Source: Lachnospira sp. UBA4285 | GTDB lineage: Bacteria; Bacillota; Clostridia; Lachnospirales; Lachnospiraceae | Length of the DNA stretch: 16,695 nt | Assembly (NCBI GenBank): GCA_002394965.1 | Contig: DGVL01000068.1 | Location: 1-16,695, forward strand | Direction of reading: 5' to 3' | Shown here: positions 7,928 through 14,715 of the stretch, in pieces | Numbering within the stretch: the stretch's first letter is position 1 | Layout of the letters: every line of letters begins with the position of its first letter | The notes under the pieces: generated by a model | What the model was told of the DNA's origin: nothing | Database searches by the model: none | The model's input: only the letters and a program-made list of their open reading frames with translations | Translations under genes and position numbers: made by a program

Positions 7928-8776
7928 TTGATATACCGGAAAGTGGAAACAGAAGTAGATTATGAGGCGCTGGGGATCCGGCACACAGGTGAGAAGGCAT
8001 ATTTCGAGACATATGTGCACGCGATGAATCCGGAGATCCACCAGCCGTTTCACCGCCCGTGCATTCTGATCTGCCCGGGCGGCGGTTATGTTCATCTTTC
8101 CCCCAGGGAAGGCGAGCCGATTGCGCTGGAGATGATGAAGCGGGGATTCAATGCGGTGGTTCTGCACTACAGTCTTTCTCCCAACACATTTCCCTGCGCC
8201 TTGTATGAGGCTGCCTGGACAATCGACTGGCTGCGGGATCACGCGGCGGAGCTTGACATCGGCGTGCACCGCATCGTCGCAGCCGGATTCTCGGCCGGGG
8301 CGCATGTGGCGGCTTCGCTCGGCACGCTGTTTGATGAACCGGAGATGGCCTCTTACAGCCGGAATTACCTGAAGCGCGAGCCCGAAGAACTGCGTCCGGA
8401 CGGCCTGATGCTCGGGTATCCGGTGATCACGTCCGGACAGTACGCGCACAGGGGTTCCTTTGAGAGTCTGCTGGGCGCCCGGTATGACGAACTCCTTGAC
8501 AGTGTCTCTCTGGAGAGACGGGTGGACAGCGATACGCCGAAGACATTCCTGTGGCACACCTGGGAGGACGAGGCCGTCCCGGTGGAGAATTCTCTTCTTT
8601 TTGCCCAGGCTCTGCGCAGGGCGGGAGTGTCCTGCGAGCTTCACATCTTTCCGCACGGCTGCCATGGGATGGCGCTCGCAACGGAAGAGACCAACGACAG
8701 AGGCGGCAGGATGAAGGATGAACAGGCGGCTGTCTGGCCGGATCTGTTCGCGAACTGGGTAAATCACATGATCTGA
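7928..8776 (+). CDS. Alpha/beta hydrolase, acetyl-esterase-like
   Basis: A 282-residue alpha/beta-hydrolase of the Abhydrolase_3/BD-FAE-like group often annotated as acetyl(xylan) esterase. No signal peptide is visible, so it is cytosolic. Seen: oxyanion-type CPGGGY (49-54), nucleophile Ser122 in GFSAGAH, acid candidate Asp214 in HTWEDEAVP, and His246 in HGCHGM, which together form a complete catalytic triad in family order. The substrate cannot be read from the sequence; deacetylation of sugars or oligosaccharides is typical of relatives. It begins with TTG, supported by the strong ribosome site just upstream; the next Met lies well into the conserved part. It sits 45 bases after hppA and 54 before the branching-enzyme-like gene, a possible carbohydrate link. 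Confidence 0.85.
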   Translation: MIYRKVETEVDYEALGIRHTGEKAYFETYVHAMNPEIHQPFHRPCILICPGGGYVHLSPREGEPIALEMMKRGFNAVVLHYSLSPNTFPCALYEAAWTIDWLRDHAAELDIGVHRIVAAGFSAGAHVAASLGTLFDEPEMASYSRNYLKREPEELRPDGLMLGYPVITSGQYAHRGSFESLLGARYDELLDSVSLERRVDSDTPKTFLWHTWEDEAVPVENSLLFAQALRRAGVSCELHIFPHGCHGMALATEETNDRGGRMKDEQAAVWPDLFANWVNHMI

Positions 8777-8830
8777 CTGACACGGCGCGCAGGCGCGGCG
8801 TCTGCCGGCTGCCGGGAAGAAAGGAGTTCC

Positions 8831-11296
8831 ATGGACAGAAAGCTCTATGAACTGATGAACTGGCCGGAAATCGAGGCGGTGGAGTACGCGGAATGCAGAA
8901 ATCCCGGGAAGCTGCTGGGCGGTCATATGACGCGTGGCGGATACCTGATCCAGGCTTTCCGGCCCGACGCCGTGACCATGCGTGTGAAGACAGGCGGAAA
9001 CGTCATCGAGATGGAGAAGACGGATGAGGCCGGATGGTTCGCGCTGCTGCTTCCGGGTAAGAAGAGCGCGGTGTACTCGCTGATCCGGGAAGACAAGAAC
9101 GGAAAAGAGACGGAATATGAAGATCCGTACGCTTATGCCCCGAAGATCACCAATGAGCAGCTCGGGAGTCTCGCGGCTGGAAACTGCGAGAATATGTGGG
9201 AAATTCTCGGCAACCGTCACGGCGTCGCTGGCGGGCACCGGGGAGTTACATTCGCCGTGTGGGCTCCGGGGGCCATCGGCGTGAGTGTCATAGGTGATTT
9301 CAATCATTACGACAGACGGCTGAACCAGATGGAACGCCTCGGTGAGACGGATGTCTTCGCGCTGTTTGTTCCGGGCGTGAAGAGCGGCGAAAAGTACGGG
9401 TATGAGATTTCCATGCGCGGCGGCAGAAGAATCCGCAAGGCGGACCCGTTCGCCCGGGAGAGCGCTGGATTTCCTGATCCGCTGTCGCTTGTCGGAAAGC
9501 CCGCTTCCTACAGCTGGAAGGCGCCGGCTTTCATTGCAAAGCGGGAAGACCTCCACGGAGAAGGAAAGCCGGTGGCTGTACTTTCCGTGAATCCGGATGA
9601 TTTTGAGAAGCCGGCATTTGAGACGATTGGCAGGGAACTCCCGGAAAAGGTGAAAGCGGCCGGATACAGCTATGTTCAGTTTCCGGTGCTCACCCAGCGC
9701 TCAAGGGACGGTGTGGGCTGCATTTCATGGTTCGCCCTGAATCCGGGCTGGGGGAATGACCGGCAGCTCAAGACAATGGTTGACGCGTTCCACGAGGCGG
9801 GGATCGGCGTGATCGCCGGATTTCCGGCGGCGTTTATTCCGGACGACACGGAGGGACTCGTGAATTTCACCGGCGCGCCGCTTTTTGAGGCTTCCCGGAC
9901 GCGGATCGACGACTATCCGGGCGTCCCGCTGTTCACATTTGACTACGGCCGGCCGCAGGTGTGCAGCTTCCTGAAGAATGCGGCGCTGTACCTGGTGGCC
10001 GAGTATCATCTGGACGGCCTGCGCTTTGGCGATGTGGCGTCCATGCTGTACCTGGATTACGGCCGGGAGCCGGGAGAATGGCAGCCGAATATGTACGGCG
10101 GAAACGAGAACATGCATGCAGCTGCGTTCCTGAAGGATCTGAACAGACGGCTGCACGAGACGGCCGGGTTCATCACCGTGGATGAAGACACGAGCGCCTG
10201 GAGAAGTTCGACCGGACAGACAGAGGGGTCTCTTGGCTTTGACTACAAGGAAAACCGGGATTTCAAGGGGATCCTGCAGGATTTTGCCGGGACGGATCCA
10301 CTGTTTCGCAAGGGAAAGTATGATCGTCTGTCCGAGACGATGCTGTATCACTATATGGAGGACTTCGAACTCCCGTTTCCGGATCTTGTGTCGGACGGTG
10401 GCGGTCTGCAGCTTCAGGCATTCCCGGAGAAAGAGATGCCGCAGCGGGAGGCGGATCTTCGCGTGATGTTCGGCTTCTTCATGACGATGCCCGGCACCAA
10501 GTGCGTGCCGTATTCTCCAGAGCTTGCATCCGATGCGCGGTGGGAAGCGCTGACGGCGGATCTGATCAGGCTGTACCGGAACACGCCGGCGCTCTATGAA
10601 CTGGATCAGGACGAAAAAGGATTCTCCTGGGTTCAGGCTGATGACGGGGAGCAGACCGTTCTGATCTATGAGAGAAGAGACCGGCACGGAAAAACGCTGC
10701 TGACGGCCTGCAATTTCACACCGGTAAGGCGGAGTGACTACCGGTTCGGAATCGGGCGCTGCGGGCATTACCGCGTGATCTTCTCGACGGATGACACGCG
10801 CTACGGCGGTGAGAACGATCATGCGGGCGAGACGTATGACACTGGATTTGATGCGCTTGGAGGTGCGGACTATTCGCTTTCTGTGACGCTCCCTGGGCTC
10901 TCCTGCACGATCTTTGAGTTCATGCCGTACACAGAGTACGAGCTGGAGAATTTCCGGATCCGCGCAGAGGCTGACAGAGCAAGAAAACAGGCCCTTCGGG
11001 AGGCCGAGACGGCCAGAGACCGCCAGAAACAGGCGGAGGCAGCGGCCGCCGAGGCAAGAGAGAGGGAAAAACAGACCCGCATCGAAGCGCAGAAGGCGCT
11101 CGAGCAGGCAGAGGCAGCAGCCGCGGAGGCGGAAAAGCGGGCGCGGGAAACGGCAGAGGCAGCGGAAAAAGCCGCGCAGCAGATCCGGGAGATTGAGATT
11201 AAAGAACAGGAAGACCTGAAGAAACTCCAGGAGAGCGTCGGAAAGACGGCCGGAGACGGGAAGAGTCCCGGCGGCAGAAAGGAAGAGAAAGCGTAA
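8831..11296 (+). CDS. Degenerate glycogen branching enzyme-like protein with C-terminal helical tail, probably non-catalytic
   Basis: The architecture follows GlgB: an N-terminal beta module (about 1-105), a CBM48 module (GVTFAVWAPGAIGVSVIGDFN, from about 138), a GH13 barrel (about 230-600), and the C-terminal beta domain ending near 697 (LLTACNFTPV, LSVTLPGLS). The active site is eroded. The LRVDAVASMLYLDY segment reads LRFGDVASMLYLDY, putting Gly400 at the nucleophile Asp. Region I DWVPxHF reads GFPAAFI (330-336). Region IV SHDE is lost (PFPDLVSD). YEVHLGS and MGxEFGQ are also gone. Only the general-acid Glu (E452 in VDEDTSAW) remains. Residues about 702-800 form an Ala/Glu/Arg/Lys helix with QAEAAAAEA at 734-742 and 759-767, predicted as coiled coil or single helix and absent from normal GlgB. 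A glycogen-binding scaffold is plausible. AAGGAG precedes the ATG by 4 bases. Confidence 0.85.
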   Translation: MDRKLYELMNWPEIEAVEYAECRNPGKLLGGHMTRGGYLIQAFRPDAVTMRVKTGGNVIEMEKTDEAGWFALLLPGKKSAVYSLIREDKNGKETEYEDPYAYAPKITNEQLGSLAAGNCENMWEILGNRHGVAGGHRGVTFAVWAPGAIGVSVIGDFNHYDRRLNQMERLGETDVFALFVPGVKSGEKYGYEISMRGGRRIRKADPFARESAGFPDPLSLVGKPASYSWKAPAFIAKREDLHGEGKPVAVLSVNPDDFEKPAFETIGRELPEKVKAAGYSYVQFPVLTQRSRDGVGCISWFALNPGWGNDRQLKTMVDAFHEAGIGVIAGFPAAFIPDDTEGLVNFTGAPLFEASRTRIDDYPGVPLFTFDYGRPQVCSFLKNAALYLVAEYHLDGLRFGDVASMLYLDYGREPGEWQPNMYGGNENMHAAAFLKDLNRRLHETAGFITVDEDTSAWRSSTGQTEGSLGFDYKENRDFKGILQDFAGTDPLFRKGKYDRLSETMLYHYMEDFELPFPDLVSDGGGLQLQAFPEKEMPQREADLRVMFGFFMTMPGTKCVPYSPELASDARWEALTADLIRLYRNTPALYELDQDEKGFSWVQADDGEQTVLIYERRDRHGKTLLTACNFTPVRRSDYRFGIGRCGHYRVIFSTDDTRYGGENDHAGETYDTGFDALGGADYSLSVTLPGLSCTIFEFMPYTEYELENFRIRAEADRARKQALREAETARDRQKQAEAAAAEAREREKQTRIEAQKALEQAEAAAAEAEKRARETAEAAEKAAQQIREIEIKEQEDLKKLQESVGKTAGDGKSPGGRKEEKA

Positions 11297-11299
11297 GAC

Positions 11300-12190
11300 A
11301 TGGATACAGGCACCACTGAGGCGGCGCAGAATCTCGCGAACTCCTGGAGGGAGGACGTCCGGAATTTCTTTCTGAACACGGGCGGAAATCTCTCGGAGTG
11401 GGCGGTGTCACTGGCGGGCAAGATCATTCTCGCGCTGATCATCTGGTGGATCGGCAGGAAGCTGATCCGTTATCTCACCGAAAAGGCGCTCCCGCGGTTT
11501 CTGCGGAAGATGAAGGCCGACCCGGACGTCGATAAATTCGCGGCGAGTGCGTCGCGGATTCTGCTGTACATCCTGCTGATCCTGGAGGTCATGAATGTCC
11601 TCGGGATTAACACGACCTCATTTGTCACGCTGCTGGGGTCGGCGGCACTGGCCATCGGCCTCGGACTGCAGGGAGCCCTCTCGAATTTCGCGGGCGGCGT
11701 TCTGCTGCTGATCTTCAAGCCGTTCCGCAAGGGGGACATGATCACGAGCGGAAATCTGACGGGTACGGTGGATTCCATAGGACTTCTGTACACGAAGCTG
11801 ATCACATATGACCATGTGACCATCAATCTCCCCAACGGGAGCCTGATGAACAGCAATATTCTCAATCTGACAGAGCAGGGAATCCGACGGGCCGACATTG
11901 ACATGAGCGTTCCCTACGATGTCAATCTGAAGCGGGTGCGCGATCTGTTTCTGACTGTGATGCGATCTGAGCCACGGATCCGCAAGGAAGCGTCCATCGA
12001 AGTGGTCCTGAAGGAATTCGCCGACAGCGCCGTCATTCTGCAGGCACACTGCACGGTGGCGTCGGACGATTACTACAGCGTGCGCTGGGATCTTCAGGAG
12101 CGGTTCAAGGAGGAACTGGATAAAGAAGGAATCAGCATCCCCTTCCCGCAGCTGGATGTGCACGTACAGCCCGGCGAATTGCAACAATAA
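11300..12190 (+). CDS. Small-conductance mechanosensitive channel, MscS family
   Basis: MscS channels open under membrane tension and release solutes during osmotic downshift. The 296 residues match E. coli MscS in size. Seen: hydrophobic segments at about 32-55 and 68-90, then the pore helix TM3 (about 108-145) with Gly/Ala packing in GSAALAIGLGLQGALSNFAGG, followed by the IFKPFRKGDMI entry to the beta domain, the ITYDHVTINLPNGSLMNS signature, and a C-terminal alpha/beta domain ending VHVQPG. The ATG lies three bases after the stop of the branching-enzyme-like gene and has only a weak GGAAGAG-type ribosome site, so translation is probably coupled to that gene. A terminator follows 25 bases after the stop. 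Confidence 0.93.
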   Translation: MDTGTTEAAQNLANSWREDVRNFFLNTGGNLSEWAVSLAGKIILALIIWWIGRKLIRYLTEKALPRFLRKMKADPDVDKFAASASRILLYILLILEVMNVLGINTTSFVTLLGSAALAIGLGLQGALSNFAGGVLLLIFKPFRKGDMITSGNLTGTVDSIGLLYTKLITYDHVTINLPNGSLMNSNILNLTEQGIRRADIDMSVPYDVNLKRVRDLFLTVMRSEPRIRKEASIEVVLKEFADSAVILQAHCTVASDDYYSVRWDLQERFKEELDKEGISIPFPQLDVHVQPGELQQ

Positions 12191-12215
12191 AAGTCTGTGT
12201 GAAGGTCTGCATGAG

Positions 12216-12244
12216 GCCGCTCCGATCCGGGGCGGCTTTTTTTT
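12216..12244 (+). terminator. Rho-independent terminator after the MscS gene
   Basis: Arms 12216-12224 and 12228-12236 form a nine-base-pair GC-rich stem (one G-T wobble) with a three-base loop, followed by eight T (12237-12244). Confidence 0.9.
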
Positions 12245-12253
12245 CACGCACCG

Positions 12254-12305
12254 TTCACAACTTACACCCCGTTTGGTCACATTCTGGCTTTACACTTCCT
12301 TTACA
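12254..12305 (+). repeat. TTxACA direct repeats, Pho-box-like, upstream of the VTC gene
   Basis: Two exact CTTTACA repeats (12288-12294 and 12299-12305) are separated by 4 bases, a period of 11. Related hexamers TTCACA (12254-12259) and GTCACA (12276-12281) lie upstream, 22 bases apart. A 7+4+7 direct repeat of 11-bp period is the layout of PhoB sites, and TT(A/C/T)ACA repeats are the form of Bacillus PhoP sites. Assignment to a Pho regulator is inference. The last repeat ends only 10 bases before the Shine-Dalgarno sequence, which is close for classical activation. No confident -35/-10 pair was found between the preceding terminator and the gene. Confidence 0.45.
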
Positions 12306-12328
12306 TAAAAGAACAGGAGGTGATCGAC

Positions 12329-13060
12329 ATGGCAATCGAGATTTTCAACCGGACAGAAGAAAAATATCTGCTGACACCCCGGCAGGCGAGAAGACTTCTG
12401 GAGGCAGCCAAAAATCGCCTCACGCCGGATCCCTACTGCCGGGACGGACAGGCTTATCTCGTGGAAAATATCTATTTTGACACGGCAGACGACGAACTCA
12501 TCAGCCGCGCGGTCGAGAAGAACATATTCCGGCAGAAACTGCGGCTCCGCAGCTACGGTATTCCCGCCCCTCAATCGACGGTCTTCCTGGAGATCAAGAA
12601 AAAATATGAAGGCATCGGCAACAAGCGGCGCACCGGCATGAGCCTTGCGACGGCGGAAGCGTATCTGGAGGACGGAAAGCGTCCGGATCCGGACACTCCC
12701 GGTATAAACGCACTGGTGCTGGAGGAGATTGACTATCTGAGGAGAACGCGGGATCTGACCCCGAAGGCCATGATCACGTATGAGCGCCAGGCGTGGTTCT
12801 CGGCGGCCGATCCGGGCCTGCGCCTGACGTTTGATCGCAATATCCTGGCCCGGGAGGACGAGCTGTATCTGGGGGCTGGCCCCGGCGGCCGGCCGCTTCT
12901 TACAGGAGGAAAGATCCTTTTTGAGCTTAAGGCCGAAGTTGCTGTGCCCATGTGGCTGGCGAGAGAGATGGCACAGATGAAGATATGGCCGGTGACATTT
13001 TCCAAATATGCGCAGGAGTACATCACGCGGGAACCGGAAGCGTTTCGGGACTGCGTCTGA
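12329..13060 (+). CDS. VTC-domain protein, polyphosphate polymerase-like (triphosphate tunnel fold)
   Basis: This 243-residue protein has the VTC domain, relative of the yeast Vtc4 catalytic domain that makes polyphosphate from ATP inside a beta tunnel. Seen in tunnel order: EEKY near the N-terminus (10-13), YFDT (49-52), RLRSYG with R72 and R74, EIKKKYEG (88-95), KRR (99-101), YER with R153, FDRN with R170, FELKAE with E199, and SKYAQEY with K226. These match the basic and acidic residues that bind phosphate and metal in Vtc4, so the site looks intact, though activity of bacterial stand-alone members is not settled. AGGAGGTGAT starting at 12315 places the start at ATG 12329; GTG 12320 overlaps that site and is rejected. 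It is followed after 17 bases by the DUF4956 gene, a frequent partner. Confidence 0.88.
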   Translation: MAIEIFNRTEEKYLLTPRQARRLLEAAKNRLTPDPYCRDGQAYLVENIYFDTADDELISRAVEKNIFRQKLRLRSYGIPAPQSTVFLEIKKKYEGIGNKRRTGMSLATAEAYLEDGKRPDPDTPGINALVLEEIDYLRRTRDLTPKAMITYERQAWFSAADPGLRLTFDRNILAREDELYLGAGPGGRPLLTGGKILFELKAEVAVPMWLAREMAQMKIWPVTFSKYAQEYITREPEAFRDCV

Positions 13061-13077
13061 AAAGGAGGATTTCCCCT

Positions 13078-13770
13078 ATGACCGAATCCATTTTTTCAAC
13101 CTCATCCACATTCGACGTGACAGATGGTCTTATTGCCGTAGCGGTGGCTCTTGCCTATGGTTTTCTCATAGGACTCGTGTACATGCGCTCGATGAAGACG
13201 CGCGGGTACTCCAAGGACTTCATCATCGGACTCATCATCATCCCGGCGGTGGTTGCCGGTGTCATTCTGATGATCGGCAGCGACATAGCCAGAGCGCTCT
13301 CCATGGGAGGCGCCTTCGCGCTCGTTCGTTTCCGGAGTGCGCCGGGATCTGCAAAGGACATATCCGCTGTGTTCTTCAGTATGGCCGTCGGCCTGGCCTG
13401 CGGACTCGGATATCTTATTTTTGCGGGACTTTTCGCACTACTCATCGCAGTCGTATTCCTGCTCGTCTCGCTCACTCCGTTCGCGGACAGCCACAGCGGC
13501 GTAAAACTTCTGAGAGTGACCTGCCCGGACGATTTGAATTATAATGAGGTGTTTGAAAGTGTGTTCACAACATACACGAAGAACGCGAAGCTGAAGAAGG
13601 TCCGCACGACCCACATGGGCACGATGTTTGAAAACACCTACTCGGTGAAGCTCAAAGATGGCACGCAGGAGAAAAAGTTTCTCGATGCGCTGCGCACCCG
13701 CAACGGCAATCTGCCGGTGGTTCTGTCGGATTTGGGTGATTCCACGGATAGCCTGAATATGAGTCTGTAA
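13078..13770 (+). CDS. DUF4956 membrane protein, partner of the VTC protein
   Basis: A 230-residue integral membrane protein of the DUF4956 family. Seen: hydrophobic segments at about 17-36, 47-67 and two between 97 and 132; the family hallmark GAFALVRFRSAPGSAKD (about 78-94) on the presumed cytosolic side; and a soluble C-terminal domain of about 95 residues. Function is unknown. Members commonly sit next to VTC-domain proteins, so by inference it anchors the polymerase or helps to export or sense its product. The ATG is 9 bases after AAGGAGG (13062-13068); longer upstream readings run into the VTC gene and are rejected. A strong terminator follows the stop. Confidence 0.88.
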   Translation: MTESIFSTSSTFDVTDGLIAVAVALAYGFLIGLVYMRSMKTRGYSKDFIIGLIIIPAVVAGVILMIGSDIARALSMGGAFALVRFRSAPGSAKDISAVFFSMAVGLACGLGYLIFAGLFALLIAVVFLLVSLTPFADSHSGVKLLRVTCPDDLNYNEVFESVFTTYTKNAKLKKVRTTHMGTMFENTYSVKLKDGTQEKKFLDALRTRNGNLPVVLSDLGDSTDSLNMSL

Positions 13771-13804
13771 ATTCGTGCAAATGTGACAAATCCGCGGTTC
13801 CCCG

Positions 13805-13850
13805 GCACCGGTAAAGGCAAGCTGTCTTGCATTTACCGGTGCTTTGTTAT
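13805..13850 (+). terminator. Strong Rho-independent terminator after DUF4956
   Basis: GCACCGGTAAA (13805-13815) pairs exactly with TTTACCGGTGC (13832-13842). Inside, GCAAG (13817-13821) pairs with CTTGC (13826-13830) around loop CTGT, with one G-A mismatch between the two stems. A T-rich stretch TTTGTTAT follows. Confidence 0.9.
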
Positions 13851-13853
13851 AAA
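13845..13853 (+). promoter_or_regulatory. Possible extended -10 promoter for ireB
   Basis: TGTTATAAA gives an extended -10 (TG, one base, TATAAA at 13848-13853) that overlaps the T-tract of the preceding terminator. No clear -35 is seen. It lies 36 bases before the ireB start. Confidence 0.4.
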
Positions 13854-13889
13854 ATCGTATCCAAATGGAAAAGGAGCGTGAGGATAAAG

Positions 13890-14147
13890 ATGATCGACAA
13901 CAACACACAGTATTTCAGAAAGCAGCCGGAACGCTCAGTATCCGTTGAACAGATTCTTGAGCAGGTGTACCAGGCGCTGAAGGAAAAGGGATACAATCCG
14001 GTGAATCAGATCGTCGGATATATCATGTCGGGTGACCCGACCTATATCACCAGTCACAATAATGCCAGAAGTCTGATCATGAAGGCTGACCGGGATGAAC
14101 TGGTGGAGTATCTGGTTCGCTATTTCATCGAGAACAAGGACCTTTGA
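13890..14147 (+). CDS. ireB: IreB family regulatory phosphoprotein (UPF0297)
   Basis: A small cytosolic protein of 85 residues. In Enterococcus faecalis, IreB is a substrate of the PASTA kinase IreK and acts in cephalosporin resistance and cell-wall stress control. Seen: the conserved core EKGYNPVNQIVGYIMSGDP followed by YITSHNNARSLI and a C-terminal DELVEYLVRYFIE helix. Thr6 near the N-terminus is a possible counterpart of the phosphorylated Thr residues of the enterococcal protein. The ATG at 13890 is preferred; ribosome-site candidates are GAGG (13880-13883) and AAGGAG (13871-13876, rather far), and the longer in-frame reading from 13827 starts inside the terminator hairpin. In many Firmicutes alaS precedes ireB; here DUF4956 does. 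The ruvX start lies directly downstream. Confidence 0.92.
   Translation: MIDNNTQYFRKQPERSVSVEQILEQVYQALKEKGYNPVNQIVGYIMSGDPTYITSHNNARSLIMKADRDELVEYLVRYFIENKDL
14136..14140 (+). promoter_or_regulatory. Ribosome binding site within the end of ireB that fixes the ruvX TTG start
   Basis: AAGGA lies 8 bases before TTG 14149, inside the last codons of ireB. No ATG or GTG with a ribosome site is available in the ruvX frame near the conserved N-terminus. Confidence 0.55.
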
Positions 14148-14148
14148 T

Positions 14149-14586
14149 TTGGTATATATCGGACTGGATGAGGGAACCAGGACGGTGGGAGTCGCCGTGA
14201 GTGACCGGAAGGGGATCTATGCACTTCCCCTTGAGACCATCGTCCGGAAGGAAGACAACAAGCTGCGCAGAACATATGCGCGGATTGAAGAACTGGTCAG
14301 AGAAAACGCAGCAGAGGCGATAGTTGTGGGACTTCCCCGCAACATGGACGGGACGGAAGGAGAGCGGGCAGCCGCATGCCGTAAATTCGCGGATGACGTG
14401 GCGCGCAGGACAGGGCTGCCTGTCACGATGTGGGATGAGAGGCTTTCCACGGTCGAGGCAGAGGAAGAACTTATCCGCGGCGGCGTAAAGCGCGGGGACA
14501 GGAAAGCGGTCATCGACCAGCTCGCCGCTTCGGTTATTCTTCAGGATTTTCTGGATGAGAACAATCGCCGGAATAAGCGCGTATGA
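14149..14586 (+). CDS. ruvX: Putative pre-16S rRNA nuclease / Holliday junction resolvase YqgF
   Basis: RuvX (YqgF) has an RNase H-like fold; it is tied to 16S rRNA 5'-end maturation in E. coli and has been described as a Holliday junction resolvase homologue. Seen: GLDEGTRTVGVAVSD with the first catalytic Asp7, VVGLPRNMDGTEGERA, WDERLSTVEAE, and the C-terminal DQLAASVILQDFL with the last acidic residue. The 145-residue length is normal. The TTG at 14149 puts the start three residues before the conserved IGLD; the upstream in-frame ATG at 14095 would overlap ireB by 53 bases and add an unconserved Trp-rich leader. It starts one base after the ireB stop, so the two are coupled. Confidence 0.93.
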   Translation: MVYIGLDEGTRTVGVAVSDRKGIYALPLETIVRKEDNKLRRTYARIEELVRENAAEAIVVGLPRNMDGTEGERAAACRKFADDVARRTGLPVTMWDERLSTVEAEEELIRGGVKRGDRKAVIDQLAASVILQDFLDENNRRNKRV

Positions 14587-14597
14587 ACAGGAAAGTG

Positions 14598-14636
14598 TTC
14601 CCCGGCTTGTGAGAGGCAGGCCGGGGAATGGTTTTT
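14598..14636 (+). terminator. Probable terminator after ruvX
   Basis: TTCCCCGGC (14598-14606) pairs perfectly with GCCGGGGAA (14620-14628) across a 13-base loop. After three bases comes a run of five T (14632-14636). The large loop and short T-tract suggest partial termination. Confidence 0.65.
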
Positions 14637-14715
14637 GCCTCAAACGGCTCCCGTGGACGGACATGTGTCCGGCACAGAAAGACAGGACGAAACTTGCGTG
14701 AGGAATCAGACTTGC

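Noticed and set aside
7901..9556. 551-codon minus-strand open frame
   Set aside because: It spans parts of two well-supported + strand genes and the gap between them, has no recognisable domain and is a codon-bias shadow. The same holds for 4366-5409 and 9725-10822.
8831..11296. Plain annotation as active glycogen branching enzyme (glgB)
   Set aside because: Overall similarity supports the fold, but the catalytic nucleophile and several GH13 motifs are missing, so the enzymatic name and symbol are not justified.
12952..13077. N-terminally extended DUF4956 reading from 12952
   Set aside because: It would lie inside the VTC gene, while AAGGAGG directly precedes ATG 13078.
14095..14148. ATG 14095 as ruvX start
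   Set aside because: It overlaps ireB and adds a Trp-rich leader unlike the RuvX family, which starts just before the IGLD motif.
14658..14671. Inverted repeat CGGACA-TG-TGTCCG after ruvX
   Set aside because: The arms are short, no promoter element adjoins it, and such 6-bp repeats are expected by chance in GC-rich DNA.
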